From NCBI RefSeq assembly GCF_017873605.1, contig NZ_JAGGKI010000001.1, positions 310,001-374,000 of the forward strand: 64,000 nt of DNA. Direction: 5' to 3'. Origin of the DNA: Paenibacillus lactis. Lineage in GTDB: Bacteria; Bacillota; Bacilli; Paenibacillales; Paenibacillaceae. The notes below the pieces were generated by a model. That model was not told where the DNA came from. It did not search any database and saw only the letters and a list, made by a program, of their open reading frames with translations. Each line of letters begins with the position of its first letter. The first letter of the stretch is position 1. Made by a program: the position numbers and the translations under genes. This document shows positions 34,423-43,843 of this stretch, piece after piece.

Positions 34423-34461
34423 CGTGCGGCCCCGTTATCATCCGGGGCCGCACGTTTTTTT
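34423..34461 (+). terminator. Strong terminator after the YeiH gene
   Basis: CGTGCGGCCCCG pairs perfectly with CGGGGCCGCACG (12 bp) and is followed by seven T residues. The 140 bases between the YeiH stop and this hairpin carry no recognisable gene. Confidence 0.92.
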
Positions 34462-34635
34462 ATACGCAAATTCGTTGTGTCTCGCCGTTTTGCTCGTCTG
34501 TTCCATGCCATATTCGGGAACAATTGAACTGTGGTTTAACACGGTATGCTCCCCGGGTATGGTTTATGGATATGGATAGCTATACCCTGTATGACATAAA
34601 CGCAAGCCATCTTTACAGAGGAGATGAACGCAAGA

Positions 34636-36102
34636 ATGCAGCGAAATCATACGATGATGCAATTTTTCGAATGGCATGTCGCCCCTGACGGAAAGCATTG
34701 GAAACGTCTGAAGGAAGCGGCGCCCGAGCTCAGCAAGGCGGGCGTCGATACGGTATGGATCCCACCGGTGACCAAAGCGCTATCGGCGGAAGATAACGGC
34801 TACGGTGCGTATGATCTGTACGATCTGGGGGAGTTTGATCAAAAGGGCACCGTACGTACGAAATACGGCATGAAGCAGGAATTGATCGATGCCATCGCGG
34901 CCTGCCACAAGTACGGGATCGCCGTCTATGTGGATCTCGTGATGAATCATAAGGCCGGAGCGGACGAAACCGAGCGATTCCATGTGGTGCAGGTCGATGA
35001 AATGGACCGGACCAAGGAAATATCGAAGCCCTTCGAGATTGAGGGCTGGACGAAATTCACGTTCCCTGGCCGGGGCGGCAAGTACTCCTCTTTCCAGTGG
35101 AATTTTCATCATTTCAACGGGACCGACTACGATGCGGGTAGAAAGCGCGCCGGCATATACCGCATTCTCGGCGAGAACAAATCGTGGAACGAGAAGGTGG
35201 ATCATGAATTCGGCAACTATGACTATCTGATGTTCGCCAATATCGATTACAGCCATCCCGAGGTCCGCAAAGAGATGATCGGATGGGGTCAGTGGCTCGT
35301 CGATACCCTGCAATGCAGCGGCTTCCGGCTGGACGCGATCAAGCATATCAACCATGATTTCATCAAGGAATTTGCAACAGCCATGAAGAAGAAACGAGGA
35401 GAGGACTTCTACATCGTCGGGGAGTTTTGGAATCCGGAGCTTCAGGCGTGCCGAAGCTTCCTTGATCGGGTAGATTACAAGATCGATCTGTTTGACGTAT
35501 CGCTCCACTATAAGCTTCATGCTGCGGCCAAAGGCGGGCGTTCCTTCGACCTGCGGACGATCTTCGACGATACGCTGGTGCAATCCCATCCAATGAATGC
35601 CGTTACGTTCGTCGACAATCATGACTCCCAGCCCCACGAATCACTGGAATCCTGGGTGGAGGACTGGTTCAAGCAGAGCGCTTATGCCTTGATCCTGCTT
35701 CGGAAGGACGGCTACCCCGTCGTCTTCTACGGTGATTATTACGGCATCGGCGGGGAGCATTCACTTCCGGGCAAGAAGGAATCCATCGACCCGCTCCTGT
35801 ATGCCCGGGCTCACCTCGCGTATGGCGAGCAGGATGATTATTTCGACCATCCCAACACGATCGGCTGGGTTCGAAGGGGGCTGCCGGAAGCCAAGCACTC
35901 CGGATGCGCGGTCGTTATGGCAAACGGGGATCCCGGCGAAAAACGCATGTATGTCGGCACCCACCGCGCTGGTGAAGAGTGGATGGATCTGACTGGCAAC
36001 CGGGATGAGCGCGTTACGATCGGGAGCGACGGCTTTGGCGTCTTTCCTGTACACGGCGGCAGCGTATCGGTATGGGCACGGAATACGGACCATCAAAATT
36101 GA
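34636..36102 (+). CDS. Alpha-amylase (GH13, subfamily 5-like), intracellular
   Basis: The 488-residue enzyme has no signal peptide. It shows the GH13 regions: VYVDLVMNHK (region I), GFRLDAIKH with nucleophile D233 (II), IVGEFW with acid/base E263 (III) and TFVDNHDSQP with D330 (IV). The start MQFFEWHVAPDGKHWKRLKEAAPELSKAGV is like liquefying amylases of Bacillus. ATG 34636 has AGAGGAG at a proper distance, whereas ATG 34624 directly abuts it. Without an export signal it would act on imported maltodextrins or glycogen. Monocistronic, between two strong hairpins. Confidence 0.9.
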   Translation: MQRNHTMMQFFEWHVAPDGKHWKRLKEAAPELSKAGVDTVWIPPVTKALSAEDNGYGAYDLYDLGEFDQKGTVRTKYGMKQELIDAIAACHKYGIAVYVDLVMNHKAGADETERFHVVQVDEMDRTKEISKPFEIEGWTKFTFPGRGGKYSSFQWNFHHFNGTDYDAGRKRAGIYRILGENKSWNEKVDHEFGNYDYLMFANIDYSHPEVRKEMIGWGQWLVDTLQCSGFRLDAIKHINHDFIKEFATAMKKKRGEDFYIVGEFWNPELQACRSFLDRVDYKIDLFDVSLHYKLHAAAKGGRSFDLRTIFDDTLVQSHPMNAVTFVDNHDSQPHESLESWVEDWFKQSAYALILLRKDGYPVVFYGDYYGIGGEHSLPGKKESIDPLLYARAHLAYGEQDDYFDHPNTIGWVRRGLPEAKHSGCAVVMANGDPGEKRMYVGTHRAGEEWMDLTGNRDERVTIGSDGFGVFPVHGGSVSVWARNTDHQN

Positions 36103-36150
36103 AGGGCTCCTAACGCGACTCTCCTTGATTGGTTCGGATGATGCACAACA

Positions 36151-36236
36151 AAAAAACCGGAAGCATCGAATTCGCATATCGCCATGCATCGATTGCAGGC
36201 ATTTAGGCGAATCATGATCGACTTCCGGTTTTTTTC
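36151..36236. terminator. Bidirectional terminator between amylase and permease genes
   Basis: AAAAAACCGGAAG (36151) and CTTCCGGTTTTTTT (36222) pair over about 60 bases. The A and T tracts suit both the amylase transcript and the oppositely directed permease operon. Confidence 0.75.
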
Positions 36237-36273
36237 TCGTAATTGAAGCTCGGCCAGCACGCTCTTAAAGCCT

Positions 36274-37173
36274 CTAGCCTCTCACCTGGAAACGGCGGCG
36301 CAGGCCTTCTGCGAGCAGATTAAATGTCACAATGGCAATCATCATCGCACACGCAGGATAGAATACATACTCAAACTTGCCGAGGAATATATCCGTGCGG
36401 TGTCTGGCCAGAATGGTCGCCCAGTTCAGCCCTGTCTCAACGAATTCCATCGTATAATAATCGACTTCCTTCCACTCATGCCCCAGAAAAATGTTTACAA
36501 TCGCAAGCTGGCCGAGAAGGAGCAAAACCTTGCCCATGTCGAGACAGAAATTGACGATCATCTCCGGAAACATGATGGGAACGTAATAGTTCTTTGTCAG
36601 CGTTCTGGTACGGAGCCCCAGTGCGGTGCTCGCTTCCATGTACGGCTCCCTGGACATTTTATAAGCCTGCTCCTGAACGGTGACGGCCACACGTCCGACC
36701 TCCACGCTAGCCAGGATCAGAATAGCCCAGGCCAGCCGGTGCTGGGCAAACAGGAGGAACGGAAGCGCCAGCAGCAGCGCCGATGCGAATACCGGCGGCA
36801 TATAGGAGAACAGCTGATTCCAAAACGTGATCAGCCGGTGGCAAAACCCTGTTTTCCTTCGGGCCATGATCCCCAGCGGAATCGCGATAATGTACCTGAC
36901 GGCCGCTATGGCCAGGACAAACAGGATCGTTTCCTTCGCGCCGACAACCAATCGGCTTAGATTATCGACCCCTTCCTTGTCCGTGCCGAGCAGGTTTTTG
37001 GACGATGGTTTAAAGGCAGGCAGCACGAGCTTCTCTTCACCGTTCTTCATGACCCACCGGGATCGCTCTTTGCTCAAATCCGCGTCGATAAACGGAAGAT
37101 GGGGGCCGACGAACGCTACAAACACCAAGAAAGCAAGCAATGTGCCTCCGAGCCATAGAGGGATATTTTTCAA
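36274..37173 (-). CDS. ABC transporter permease (DppC/OppC-like), orphan
   Basis: The 299-residue protein has about six transmembrane segments and the EAA-type loop YMEASTALGLRTRTLTKNYYVPIMFPEMIVNF. LLGTDKEGVDNLSRLVVGAKETI, near residue 62, is the N-terminal periplasmic motif of OppC-type permeases. The start is TTG 37173, with GGAGGT 8 bases upstream. It follows its partner by 24 bases. No ATPase or binding protein gene accompanies the pair, so the transporter is incomplete here. Substrate could be peptides, nickel or sugars. Confidence 0.85.
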   Translation of the reverse strand: MKNIPLWLGGTLLAFLVFVAFVGPHLPFIDADLSKERSRWVMKNGEEKLVLPAFKPSSKNLLGTDKEGVDNLSRLVVGAKETILFVLAIAAVRYIIAIPLGIMARRKTGFCHRLITFWNQLFSYMPPVFASALLLALPFLLFAQHRLAWAILILASVEVGRVAVTVQEQAYKMSREPYMEASTALGLRTRTLTKNYYVPIMFPEMIVNFCLDMGKVLLLLGQLAIVNIFLGHEWKEVDYYTMEFVETGLNWATILARHRTDIFLGKFEYVFYPACAMMIAIVTFNLLAEGLRRRFQVRG

Positions 37174-37197
37174 GTCCGGCTACCTCCATTCATTTCT

Positions 37198-38106
37198 TTA
37201 TCTAGGATCGAAATATTTGCGGGCTGAATGACTAATCCACTGCACGACCAGGAAGAGCAGCATGAAGAAAAAAGCGATGCCGATAATGACGCCCGGTTCA
37301 TATTCGGGACCCGTACCCGTGTAGGGGTTGAAATCCAGCGCCTGGAACAGCCTCCAGGCTGCGCCCGGATAGTTCCGGTAATACTCGACCACCAGCAAAT
37401 TCGATAGAATGAATACGAGCAGACCCGGAAGATGCGTCAAGATCGCCGCGATGCCGTTGCGGAGCATGTGCTTGTACACCACGGCCCTGTCGCTGAGCCC
37501 CTTGGCCTTTGCCAACAGGATGTACATCTTTCCTTCCTGGGCAAGAAGCGAAGCGGAGGTCACTCTGGCGATAAAAAAGATGGGATAGATCGAGACCAGA
37601 AGGGCGGGCAGCGCGAACGCCTCCCAGCCTTCCACGGCAAAATAGCGGACGGCCGGCACATGCTTGACCAGAAACCACTGCACAAACAGCATGAGGAAAA
37701 AATCAGGTATGGACTGGAACAGCCATGTTGTCCAATGGCCGAGCACATTGAATTTCGTCTTGGACAGCTTGTAGTCTGCAACCCCTTTCAAAATCCCGAC
37801 GACAAACCCGATTAAAAGCGCCGAGACGATGACCAGCAGGCTCATACCGACGGCGACCAATGCCGCTGCCTCTGCCGTCTGCCCCTTATATCGCGACGGT
37901 CCGAGGCTTCCGTGCTCGATGATCTGGCGGAAGAAATCGCCTATATATGTAAGGTACCGGTTCATGTCGAATGAGGGATCCGCTACAACCTTATGACCAT
38001 CCAATGAAATATTGATGTCTCGGGGAATCAGGACGATCAGGACAATGAAGCTAAAGGCCAGCAGGCTGATGATCGTCGATTTGAGCATTTGCGTTTTCAA
38101 ATTCAT
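37198..38106 (-). CDS. ABC transporter permease (DppB/OppB-like), orphan
   Basis: The 302-residue membrane protein has an N-terminal helix (STIISLLAFSFIVLIVLIP), a large external loop and the conserved cytoplasmic loop YILLAKAKGLSDRAVVYKHMLRNGIAAILTHLPGLLVFILSNLLVVEYYRNYPGAAW, typical of OppB-family permeases. TAGGAGGCC precedes ATG 38106. It is the first gene of a two-gene operon with the OppC-like permease. The absence of ATPase and binding-protein genes is unusual for this family. Confidence 0.85.
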   Translation of the reverse strand: MNLKTQMLKSTIISLLAFSFIVLIVLIPRDINISLDGHKVVADPSFDMNRYLTYIGDFFRQIIEHGSLGPSRYKGQTAEAAALVAVGMSLLVIVSALLIGFVVGILKGVADYKLSKTKFNVLGHWTTWLFQSIPDFFLMLFVQWFLVKHVPAVRYFAVEGWEAFALPALLVSIYPIFFIARVTSASLLAQEGKMYILLAKAKGLSDRAVVYKHMLRNGIAAILTHLPGLLVFILSNLLVVEYYRNYPGAAWRLFQALDFNPYTGTGPEYEPGVIIGIAFFFMLLFLVVQWISHSARKYFDPR

Positions 38107-38402
38107 ATCGGCCTCCTAAGTGTCCTCGTAATACGGAAATTCATTCATATGCTTAATTGGTTATTCTACTACTACCATAATTCTCCTAGTTTAGTCCAGT
38201 AAAAAATTACATATTTTTACTCTCTTATATGTTGCTAGACTCGCGATGGAGGTGTATTGCCTGCAGCAATGTTGAACGGTAATCAGCGTCGACGCTCGGA
38301 CGACAAGCCATAACGCGATCGGTACTGCGAAGAAGTTGCAATGCTTCCCGATAGCATATAATCTGGTTGCATAACCCAAGTGCGATGAAGGAGGTTTACC
38401 GG

Positions 38403-38885
38403 ATGACCATTTATGATTACGAGGTAACGACAATCACCGGCGAACGCGAGAAGCTCGAGAAATATCGGGGTCATGTGCTGTTAATCGTAAATACGGCGAC
38501 CAAATGCGGATTCGCTCCTCAATTCAGCGGGCTGGAGAAGCTGCATCAAACGTACCGCGACCAGGGACTGGCCGTGCTCGGCTTCCCCAGCAGCCAGTTT
38601 ATGAACCAGGAGCTCGAGGACAATGCATCGATCGAGGAAGCGTGCAAATTGAATCACGGGGTGACCTTCCCCCTTTTCTCCAAAATCGATGTAAACGGCA
38701 CCGATGCCCATCCGCTGTATAAGCATCTGACCCAACAAGCACCAGGCGTGCTCGGCAGTAAATCCATCAAATGGAACTTCACCAAATTCCTTGTGGACCG
38801 GGAGGGGAAGGTCGTCAAGCGGTTCGCCCCGGCCGATACGCCCGAGAAAATCGAAGAGCATATCAAGAAGCTTTTACAGGCGTAG
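38403..38885 (+). CDS. Glutathione peroxidase family protein (thioredoxin-dependent type)
   Basis: The 160-residue protein contains NTATKCGFAPQ with the peroxidatic C35, FPSSQF with the catalytic Q65, and IKWNFTKFLVD with the active-site W and N. C in EEACKLNHGVTFP is in the position of the resolving cysteine of thioredoxin-dependent members such as BsaA. The usual FPCNQ is FPSSQ here. AAGGAGG lies 9 bases before ATG 38403; an upstream in-frame ATG has no site. It reduces organic and hydrogen peroxides in the cytoplasm. TATAAT lies about 45 bases upstream. Confidence 0.92.
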   Translation: MTIYDYEVTTITGEREKLEKYRGHVLLIVNTATKCGFAPQFSGLEKLHQTYRDQGLAVLGFPSSQFMNQELEDNASIEEACKLNHGVTFPLFSKIDVNGTDAHPLYKHLTQQAPGVLGSKSIKWNFTKFLVDREGKVVKRFAPADTPEKIEEHIKKLLQA

Positions 38886-38974
38886 ACTAGGGAAATATCG
38901 CAGAAAAATGCAGCAGACCTCCTGAATCTCTCCCCTCTCCCTGAACTGATAAAAGTTATACTTTTCTATGACTG

Positions 38975-39019
38975 AAAAAAAAGACGCCTCCCGAAGGGCA
39001 GAATAAATGCCTCTTCGGG
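38975..39019 (-). terminator. Terminator downstream of the GH127 gene
   Basis: CCCGAAG-GGCA pairs with TGCC-T-CTTCGGG across GAATAAA; on the minus strand a run of eight T residues follows 7 bases later. It lies about 145 bases beyond the GH127 stop; the bases between hold no supported gene. Confidence 0.65.
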
Positions 39020-39163
39020 TGACGCCCTATCTATGGGATCTACTGTTCCATTAACCGTTTCCGCACGCTCCATGGTTGTCGTCCAAGCGTTGACGCTGAT
39101 CATCGTGCAGCAGTCATCATTACACCGCGCGCCGGGCTCGGGCCTGCCAGTCGAATCCGGCAT

Positions 39164-41137
39164 TTACACCAGGCTCGCTTCTTCCCGGATCCACACGGCC
39201 ATCTCGTTCTCCCCGCGATTCCCCCACAGATAATACGGAATTGCCTTTAATGTGGCCGATTTCGCCTGCCGCGGCGCTGCCCGGTACAATTCTCCGTTCC
39301 AGGACTCCGCCTCTTCCCGCCAGCCGGCTCCCTCGATGACAACGGCGCCTCCCGGCAAATCCGCCTCGAATCGCGACGTTAATTTCGGATCAGCCGCCAG
39401 GGTAACGGCCGAGATTGGCGCGCCATTATCGACGCTCTCCCAGCAGTATACAAGCGGTCCCCGCTGAATGGCCGCTTTGCCGGCATTCGCACGAACCAGC
39501 GGATGGGCTCTTACCTGAAGAATGTCGAGCGAGAGCGCAAGCTCCAGCATATCGCCCGAAGCCCAGGCTCGGGTAATGTACGCATAGCCTTCCCGGATCA
39601 AGCCTGTCGCCTTCAGCTCCTCTCCATTCACACGGATGACGGCTTGGCCTCGGCACCACCCCGGGATGCGCAGTGCCAGCGTCCATTCCGCCGTCTGCGG
39701 CGATTCAATGGTAAACGTGACGTTCCCGCTCCACGGAAGCTCGCTGGTCTGCTTGACCTTTACGGCGTTTCCGCGAAGGGACACCGCTGCCTCACCGCCG
39801 ATGTAAAGATGGGCAAACAACGTATCCTCATTCGAGGTATATACGTATTCGCCGAGTGAGGTCAGCAGTCTCGCCACATTCGGCGGACAGCAGGCGCATG
39901 CGAACCAGCCCGGCCGGACCGGCTTCACATGATGCTTGCCCGGATTATGACGGCAGGCATCCGGCCACACCTCGAGCGGATTCACGTAGAAGAAATGGGT
40001 GCCGTCCTGCGCCATGCTGCCGATTACCGTATTGTACAGCGCCCGTTCCATCACGTCTGCATACTCGGATTTCGGCGACAGCTCCAGCATCCGCCGGGCG
40101 AAGAAGATCAGTCCAATCGAAGCGCAGGTCTCCGCATAGACGGTATCGTTCGGAAGATCGTAATCGATCGTAAACGCCTCGCCGTGGTGGGTCGAGCCGA
40201 TCCCCCCGGTAATGTACATTTGTTTATGGACGATGTTGTCCCACAGATTCTCGCATGCCTCCATTAGCGATGCATCTCCGGTGCGGGCTGCCAAATCGGC
40301 CATGGCAGTATACATATAGACGGCACGCACCGAGTGGCCCACCGCCACCTTCTGCTCCCTGACCGGCAGATGGCTCTGATGATATGAAAGATGGGGAGCT
40401 CCGGATACCGAAGCATAGAAGGAGCTTTTTCCGCGCTGTTCCCACTCTTGATGGAAAAAATGCGGCTCCCGCCCCCGCTCGTCGATAAAGTATTCGGCTA
40501 GCCGCACATACTTCTCCTCATGGGTAGCCTCATACAATTTCACAAGGGCAAGCTCAATCTCCTGGTGACCGTCAAAGCCATGGATTTTGCCCTCTTCCGG
40601 TCCGAATACCGTATCGATATAATCGGCGAACCGGCAGGCCACATCCAGCAGCTTCCGTTTGCCGGTTGCACAGTAGTGGGCAACCGCAGCTTCGATCAGA
40701 TGCCCGGCGCAGTACAGCTCATGGCAGTCCGTTAGGTTGGTCCAGCGTTTAGTTGGCTCTTTTACCGTAAAATACGTATTCAAATAGCCGTCCGGCTGCT
40801 GGGCATCGGCAATCAGGTCAATCAGCTCGTCCACCTGCTGCTCCAGCTTCGGGTCAGGGTGAATGGCCAGGGAATAGGCCGCAGCCTCCAGCCATTTGGC
40901 CACATCGCTGTCCTGAAATACCATGCCTTTATATTCACCCTGCTCCCTGCCGGCGGCGATGCGGAAGTTGGCGACCGCGTGACTCGGCTCCACCCCCGGA
41001 ATCCGGTCATGAAGCGCCTCGTATTGATAAGGGATGACCACTTCCCTTACCAGCCGGATATAGCGGGACCAGAAGGGATCGTTCAGCTTGACCTGTTGAA
41101 GCGGCACCGCAGCGGATCGTTCCGTTACAACTTTCAT
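39164..41137 (-). CDS. Glycoside hydrolase family 127 (beta-L-arabinofuranosidase, DUF1680)
   Basis: The 657-residue protein matches GH127: VKLNDPFWSRYIRLVREVVIPYQYEAL at the start, AGHLIEAAVAHY, GGIGSTHHGEAFTIDYDLPNDTVYAETCASIGLIFFARRML and WFACACCPPNVARLLTSLGEYVY. E320, C338, C416 and C417 correspond to the zinc ligands of HypBA1 and E336 to its general acid (numbering compared from memory). GH127 enzymes remove beta-1,2-linked L-arabinofuranose with a cysteine nucleophile. There is no signal peptide. An AraC regulator diverges 65 bases upstream and is the likely activator. Confidence 0.92.
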   Translation of the reverse strand: MKVVTERSAAVPLQQVKLNDPFWSRYIRLVREVVIPYQYEALHDRIPGVEPSHAVANFRIAAGREQGEYKGMVFQDSDVAKWLEAAAYSLAIHPDPKLEQQVDELIDLIADAQQPDGYLNTYFTVKEPTKRWTNLTDCHELYCAGHLIEAAVAHYCATGKRKLLDVACRFADYIDTVFGPEEGKIHGFDGHQEIELALVKLYEATHEEKYVRLAEYFIDERGREPHFFHQEWEQRGKSSFYASVSGAPHLSYHQSHLPVREQKVAVGHSVRAVYMYTAMADLAARTGDASLMEACENLWDNIVHKQMYITGGIGSTHHGEAFTIDYDLPNDTVYAETCASIGLIFFARRMLELSPKSEYADVMERALYNTVIGSMAQDGTHFFYVNPLEVWPDACRHNPGKHHVKPVRPGWFACACCPPNVARLLTSLGEYVYTSNEDTLFAHLYIGGEAAVSLRGNAVKVKQTSELPWSGNVTFTIESPQTAEWTLALRIPGWCRGQAVIRVNGEELKATGLIREGYAYITRAWASGDMLELALSLDILQVRAHPLVRANAGKAAIQRGPLVYCWESVDNGAPISAVTLAADPKLTSRFEADLPGGAVVIEGAGWREEAESWNGELYRAAPRQAKSATLKAIPYYLWGNRGENEMAVWIREEASLV

Positions 41138-41202
41138 CGGATAATCACTCCTTGGGATCGTATTGTTGCCTCGACACCTCCCATTCTACGTTTTATGATA
41201 GG

Positions 41203-42093
41203 ATGAAAGCGATAAAGGATATGACCCAGTTTTTTATACGATTTCACACATGCATTGAGGTGATTGAGCTGGCCGATTCGAATATTCTATCCATTCCATC
41301 CCTGCCCCCGCCCTACTACCTTGAATCCGGTTCAACCTTGTATGCCGCAGGGGATCAGCACCCGAATCGGAGAAATCTTGGCGTATATGATCTCATCCTC
41401 GTGCGAAGCGGCTGTCTGTACCTCGGCGAGGAGGAGGAGCAGTGGGAGCTGCACGCGGGAGATCTGGTCATCCTGCTGCCGGATGCCTATCACTATGCGG
41501 TGCAGGCATGCAGGGAGGAGACTTATTTTTACTGGCTGCATTTTCAAGCGGCAGCGGATAGTCCCACACATTCAGGCAGCATTTCACACAGCATATTCCT
41601 GCCGAAGCTGGCTCATGTCCCATACCCGGATCAAGCCTATCAGCTGTTCGAATCGCTCCACCTCCTCGCGACGGAGCCGCGCTCCATTGCCTTATGGAGG
41701 GAGCAGTCGCTGTTTATCGAGCTCATGCAGCTGCTGGACCAGTCAAGGGCCGGGCAGGAGCAATCCCGTGCACGCAAGGTGGCCGAACAAATCGAATCGT
41801 TCATCAAAATGCATTACCGGGAACCGATCAGCAATGGCCGTCTATCCGAGAGTCTTCATTTTCACTACAATTACCTGACGCGCTGCATGAAGGAATCCCA
41901 CGGGGTGACGCCGTCCGAATACCTGCTGCAGTATCGCCTGGATCAAGCGAAAAGGCTGCTGCTGACCACCCGTTGGCCCGTGTCCCGCATCGCCGAGCAT
42001 GTCGGCTTCCAGTACCCTCCCTATTTCACGCGCCGATTCTCGGCACGCTTTGGCATATCCCCGTTGCAATACAGGAAGCAGTATACCGAATAG
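41203..42093 (+). CDS. AraC-family transcriptional regulator (divergent from GH127)
   Basis: The product has about 296 residues. The N-terminal half is a cupin-like effector domain (YDLILVRSGCLYLGEEEEQWELHAGDLVILLPDAYHYAV) and the C-terminal 100 residues form the double helix-turn-helix (SFIKMHYREPISNGRLSESLHFHYNYLTRCMKESHGVTPSEYLLQYRLDQAKRLL, then ISRIAEHVGFQYPPYFTRRF-like). The start is uncertain: ATG 41203 or ATG 41221, both with modest ribosome sites. It probably senses an L-arabinose-containing sugar and controls the GH127 gene. Confidence 0.88.
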   Translation: MKAIKDMTQFFIRFHTCIEVIELADSNILSIPSLPPPYYLESGSTLYAAGDQHPNRRNLGVYDLILVRSGCLYLGEEEEQWELHAGDLVILLPDAYHYAVQACREETYFYWLHFQAAADSPTHSGSISHSIFLPKLAHVPYPDQAYQLFESLHLLATEPRSIALWREQSLFIELMQLLDQSRAGQEQSRARKVAEQIESFIKMHYREPISNGRLSESLHFHYNYLTRCMKESHGVTPSEYLLQYRLDQAKRLLLTTRWPVSRIAEHVGFQYPPYFTRRFSARFGISPLQYRKQYTE

Positions 42094-42210
42094 GGGGGAT
42101 AGCTGCTCGATGTGAGATTGGATTTACATATTGGATGAGCCATTGAATTGCAAGTGGGGCACGTACGTAAAATGGTCCTTCGGTCGCCATCATCCTCTAT
42201 AAATCACACT

Positions 42211-42243
42211 AAAAAACCGCCCGGGCTAAGCGCCCGGGCGGTT
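42211..42243 (-). terminator. Terminator between AraC and VOC genes
   Basis: ACCGCCCGGG pairs with CCCGGGCGGT around CTAAGCG; the six T residues lie on the minus-strand side, about 150 bases after the VOC gene stop. The stem is strong enough to act also on the AraC transcript. Confidence 0.75.
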
Positions 42244-42391
42244 CTGTGGCATTCAAATCACATGAAGGTTCCTATGGAAAGGCCAAGCCTGGGGCTAAAA
42301 TGCCTACGTCGCATGTCAACACATCTGGCGGCTTTGAGGCTGCAAAGAATTGCGGAAAGAAGCTCCTTCTCGCACAAGCTTAGAGGCAATA

Positions 42392-42796
42392 TTAAGCTTC
42401 AGCCGGAAGATCCAGCTGCCACGATACGCCGAACTTGTCCACGATCCAGCCGAATTTGCGGCTAAAGCCGTAATTGCCCAGCGGCATCAACGGTCCTCCG
42501 CCGTCCAGCAATAGGCTATACAGCCGATCGATCTCCTCGTCCGAATCGCAGGTCAGATAGATGGAGAACGAAGGCGTGAACGTAAAGTCATGCTTCACGT
42601 TGCTGTCGATGCACATGAAGGGCTGTCCCTTCAAGGTAAAGACGGCGTGCATGACGCTTCCTTCTTCTCCCGGCTGTCCGGGACCGTACCGCGTGATGCT
42701 CGTGATCTCCGAATCCTCAATCAAGGACGTATAGAACGTCATCGCTTCCTCCGCATTCCCTTGAAACATCAAAAACGGCGTCGCTTTGTTCATCAT
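42392..42796 (-). CDS. VOC-superfamily protein (PhnB/3-demethylubiquinone methyltransferase-like)
   Basis: The 134-residue protein has TPFLMFQGNAEEAMTFYTSLIEDSEI, FMCIDSNVKHDFTFTPSFSIYLTCDSDEEIDRLYSLL and the C-terminal FSRKFGWIVDKFGVSWQLDL, the pattern of the PhnB-type branch of the VOC superfamily. GAGGGG precedes the ATG. The reaction is unknown. It belongs to the same branch as the product of 7880-8281. An SRPBCC gene lies 120 bases upstream in the same direction. Confidence 0.85.
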   Translation of the reverse strand: MMNKATPFLMFQGNAEEAMTFYTSLIEDSEITSITRYGPGQPGEEGSVMHAVFTLKGQPFMCIDSNVKHDFTFTPSFSIYLTCDSDEEIDRLYSLLLDGGGPLMPLGNYGFSRKFGWIVDKFGVSWQLDLPAEA

Positions 42797-42918
42797 TCAA
42801 ACCCCTCTTCTTATCGAATGGATAACATCGGTTAAAGCAGCTGGCGGTCTTTTCAAACGCCCATCCTTGCCCTATTTCTCAATTTGCGCGTGGTGGGAAA
42901 ACTCCAACCATCAGGTCT

Positions 42919-43416
42919 TTATGAAGGAAATTCGATCGTACCCGTCTCCAAGAGCTGCTTCAGCCCTCCAAACATCAGGCTCCAGCCGTGTTCCGAAGAG
43001 CTGTTGTATTCATTTAGCGCCCGCTCCACGTCCTCGGCGGTCCAACCTTCCTCATGCGGCACAACGATCACCTGCGTAAACGTCATCTCGCAGCCTTCCT
43101 CAACCGGCTTCAGCTCGACGGTGACGATATCCTCGGTATCGCTGAATTGCGGCATTCTGAAGGTGAAGACCAGCCTGCGGGGCGGATCGATCTCCCGATA
43201 TTCTCCGATCGCCCGGTAATCCTTCCCTCCGCGATGGTCGACTATCTCCCAAGTGCCGCCGACATGAGGCTCGTTTCTGGCAATCTTATTGGTCGCCTCC
43301 ATCGTAAATAGCCACTTCCGCATCATCTCCGGATTCAGCCAGGCGTCAAACACCCGCTCGGGGCTCACTTGAAATATGCGCTTCATGACCAGAGTCGTTG
43401 TCGAAGCATTCTCCAT
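42919..43416 (-). CDS. SRPBCC/AHSA1-family protein
   Basis: The 165-residue protein has the START/SRPBCC fold signature MKRIFQVSPERVFDAWLNPEMMRKWLF near the start, GGTWEIVDHRGGKDYRAIGEYREIDPPRRLVFTFRMP in the middle, and GCEMTFTQVIVVPHEEGWTAEDVERALNEYNSSSEHGWSLMFGGLKQLLE at the end. Such AHSA1-like proteins bind hydrophobic ligands; a specific ligand is unknown. It lies 82 bases after an ArsR-type regulator gene in the same direction, a frequent pair in which the regulator controls the SRPBCC gene. Confidence 0.88.
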   Translation of the reverse strand: MENASTTTLVMKRIFQVSPERVFDAWLNPEMMRKWLFTMEATNKIARNEPHVGGTWEIVDHRGGKDYRAIGEYREIDPPRRLVFTFRMPQFSDTEDIVTVELKPVEEGCEMTFTQVIVVPHEEGWTAEDVERALNEYNSSSEHGWSLMFGGLKQLLETGTIEFPS

Positions 43417-43498
43417 AGCTGGAACTCATCCTTTCTGCATTCAAAATCATCAGGTCTTCCTGTTACCATCGTTACCCCCTCGAGCGAGGTGCAACCCT

Positions 43499-43843
43499 TT
43501 AATGCTCCTCCTTCTTCGCTTTATAGAGCTCGCGCTCCAGCGCGTCGAACTGTTGCGTCCAGAAGCGCTCATAGAATCGAAGCCATTCAAGCGCCCTGGC
43601 CATGACATCCCCATTGAGCCGGCAGGTATGGATCCGGCCCTGAACCGTTCGTTCCAGCAGGCCGGAGCGCTCCAGCACCTTAATATGCTTGGAAGCGGCG
43701 GCCAGCGACATGTCGAAGGGCTCGGCCAGCTCGGACACCGTCCGTTCCCGCGAAGCGATCATCCGAACCATCTGTCTCCGGGTCGGATCGGCCAGCGCGT
43801 GAAAGATATGATCCAATTGTTTCTCATCATTATGTTCAACCAT
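43499..43843 (-). CDS. ArsR-family transcriptional regulator with leaderless start
   Basis: The 114-residue protein is a compact winged helix: LDHIFHALADPTRRQMVRMIASRERTVSELAEPFDMSLAAASKHIKVLERSGLLERTVQGRIHTCRLN. It lacks the metal-binding cysteine pairs of arsenic or zinc sensors and belongs to the group paired with SRPBCC proteins. ATG 43843 is chosen because the upstream in-frame TTG 43879 is the -35 element itself. No ribosome site precedes the ATG, and the promoter geometry predicts transcription starting at or beside it. A repeated palindrome at the promoter suggests autorepression. Confidence 0.85.
   Translation of the reverse strand: MVEHNDEKQLDHIFHALADPTRRQMVRMIASRERTVSELAEPFDMSLAAASKHIKVLERSGLLERTVQGRIHTCRLNGDVMARALEWLRFYERFWTQQFDALERELYKAKKEEH

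Noticed and set aside
38966..39163. 65-codon minus-strand frame after the GH127 gene
   Set aside because: It ends inside the terminator hairpin and A/T run and has no ribosome site.
41195..41216. cre box at the GH127/AraC divergent start (TGAAAGCGATAAAG)
   Set aside because: Three positions of the CcpA consensus, including the conserved C of the right arm, are not met.
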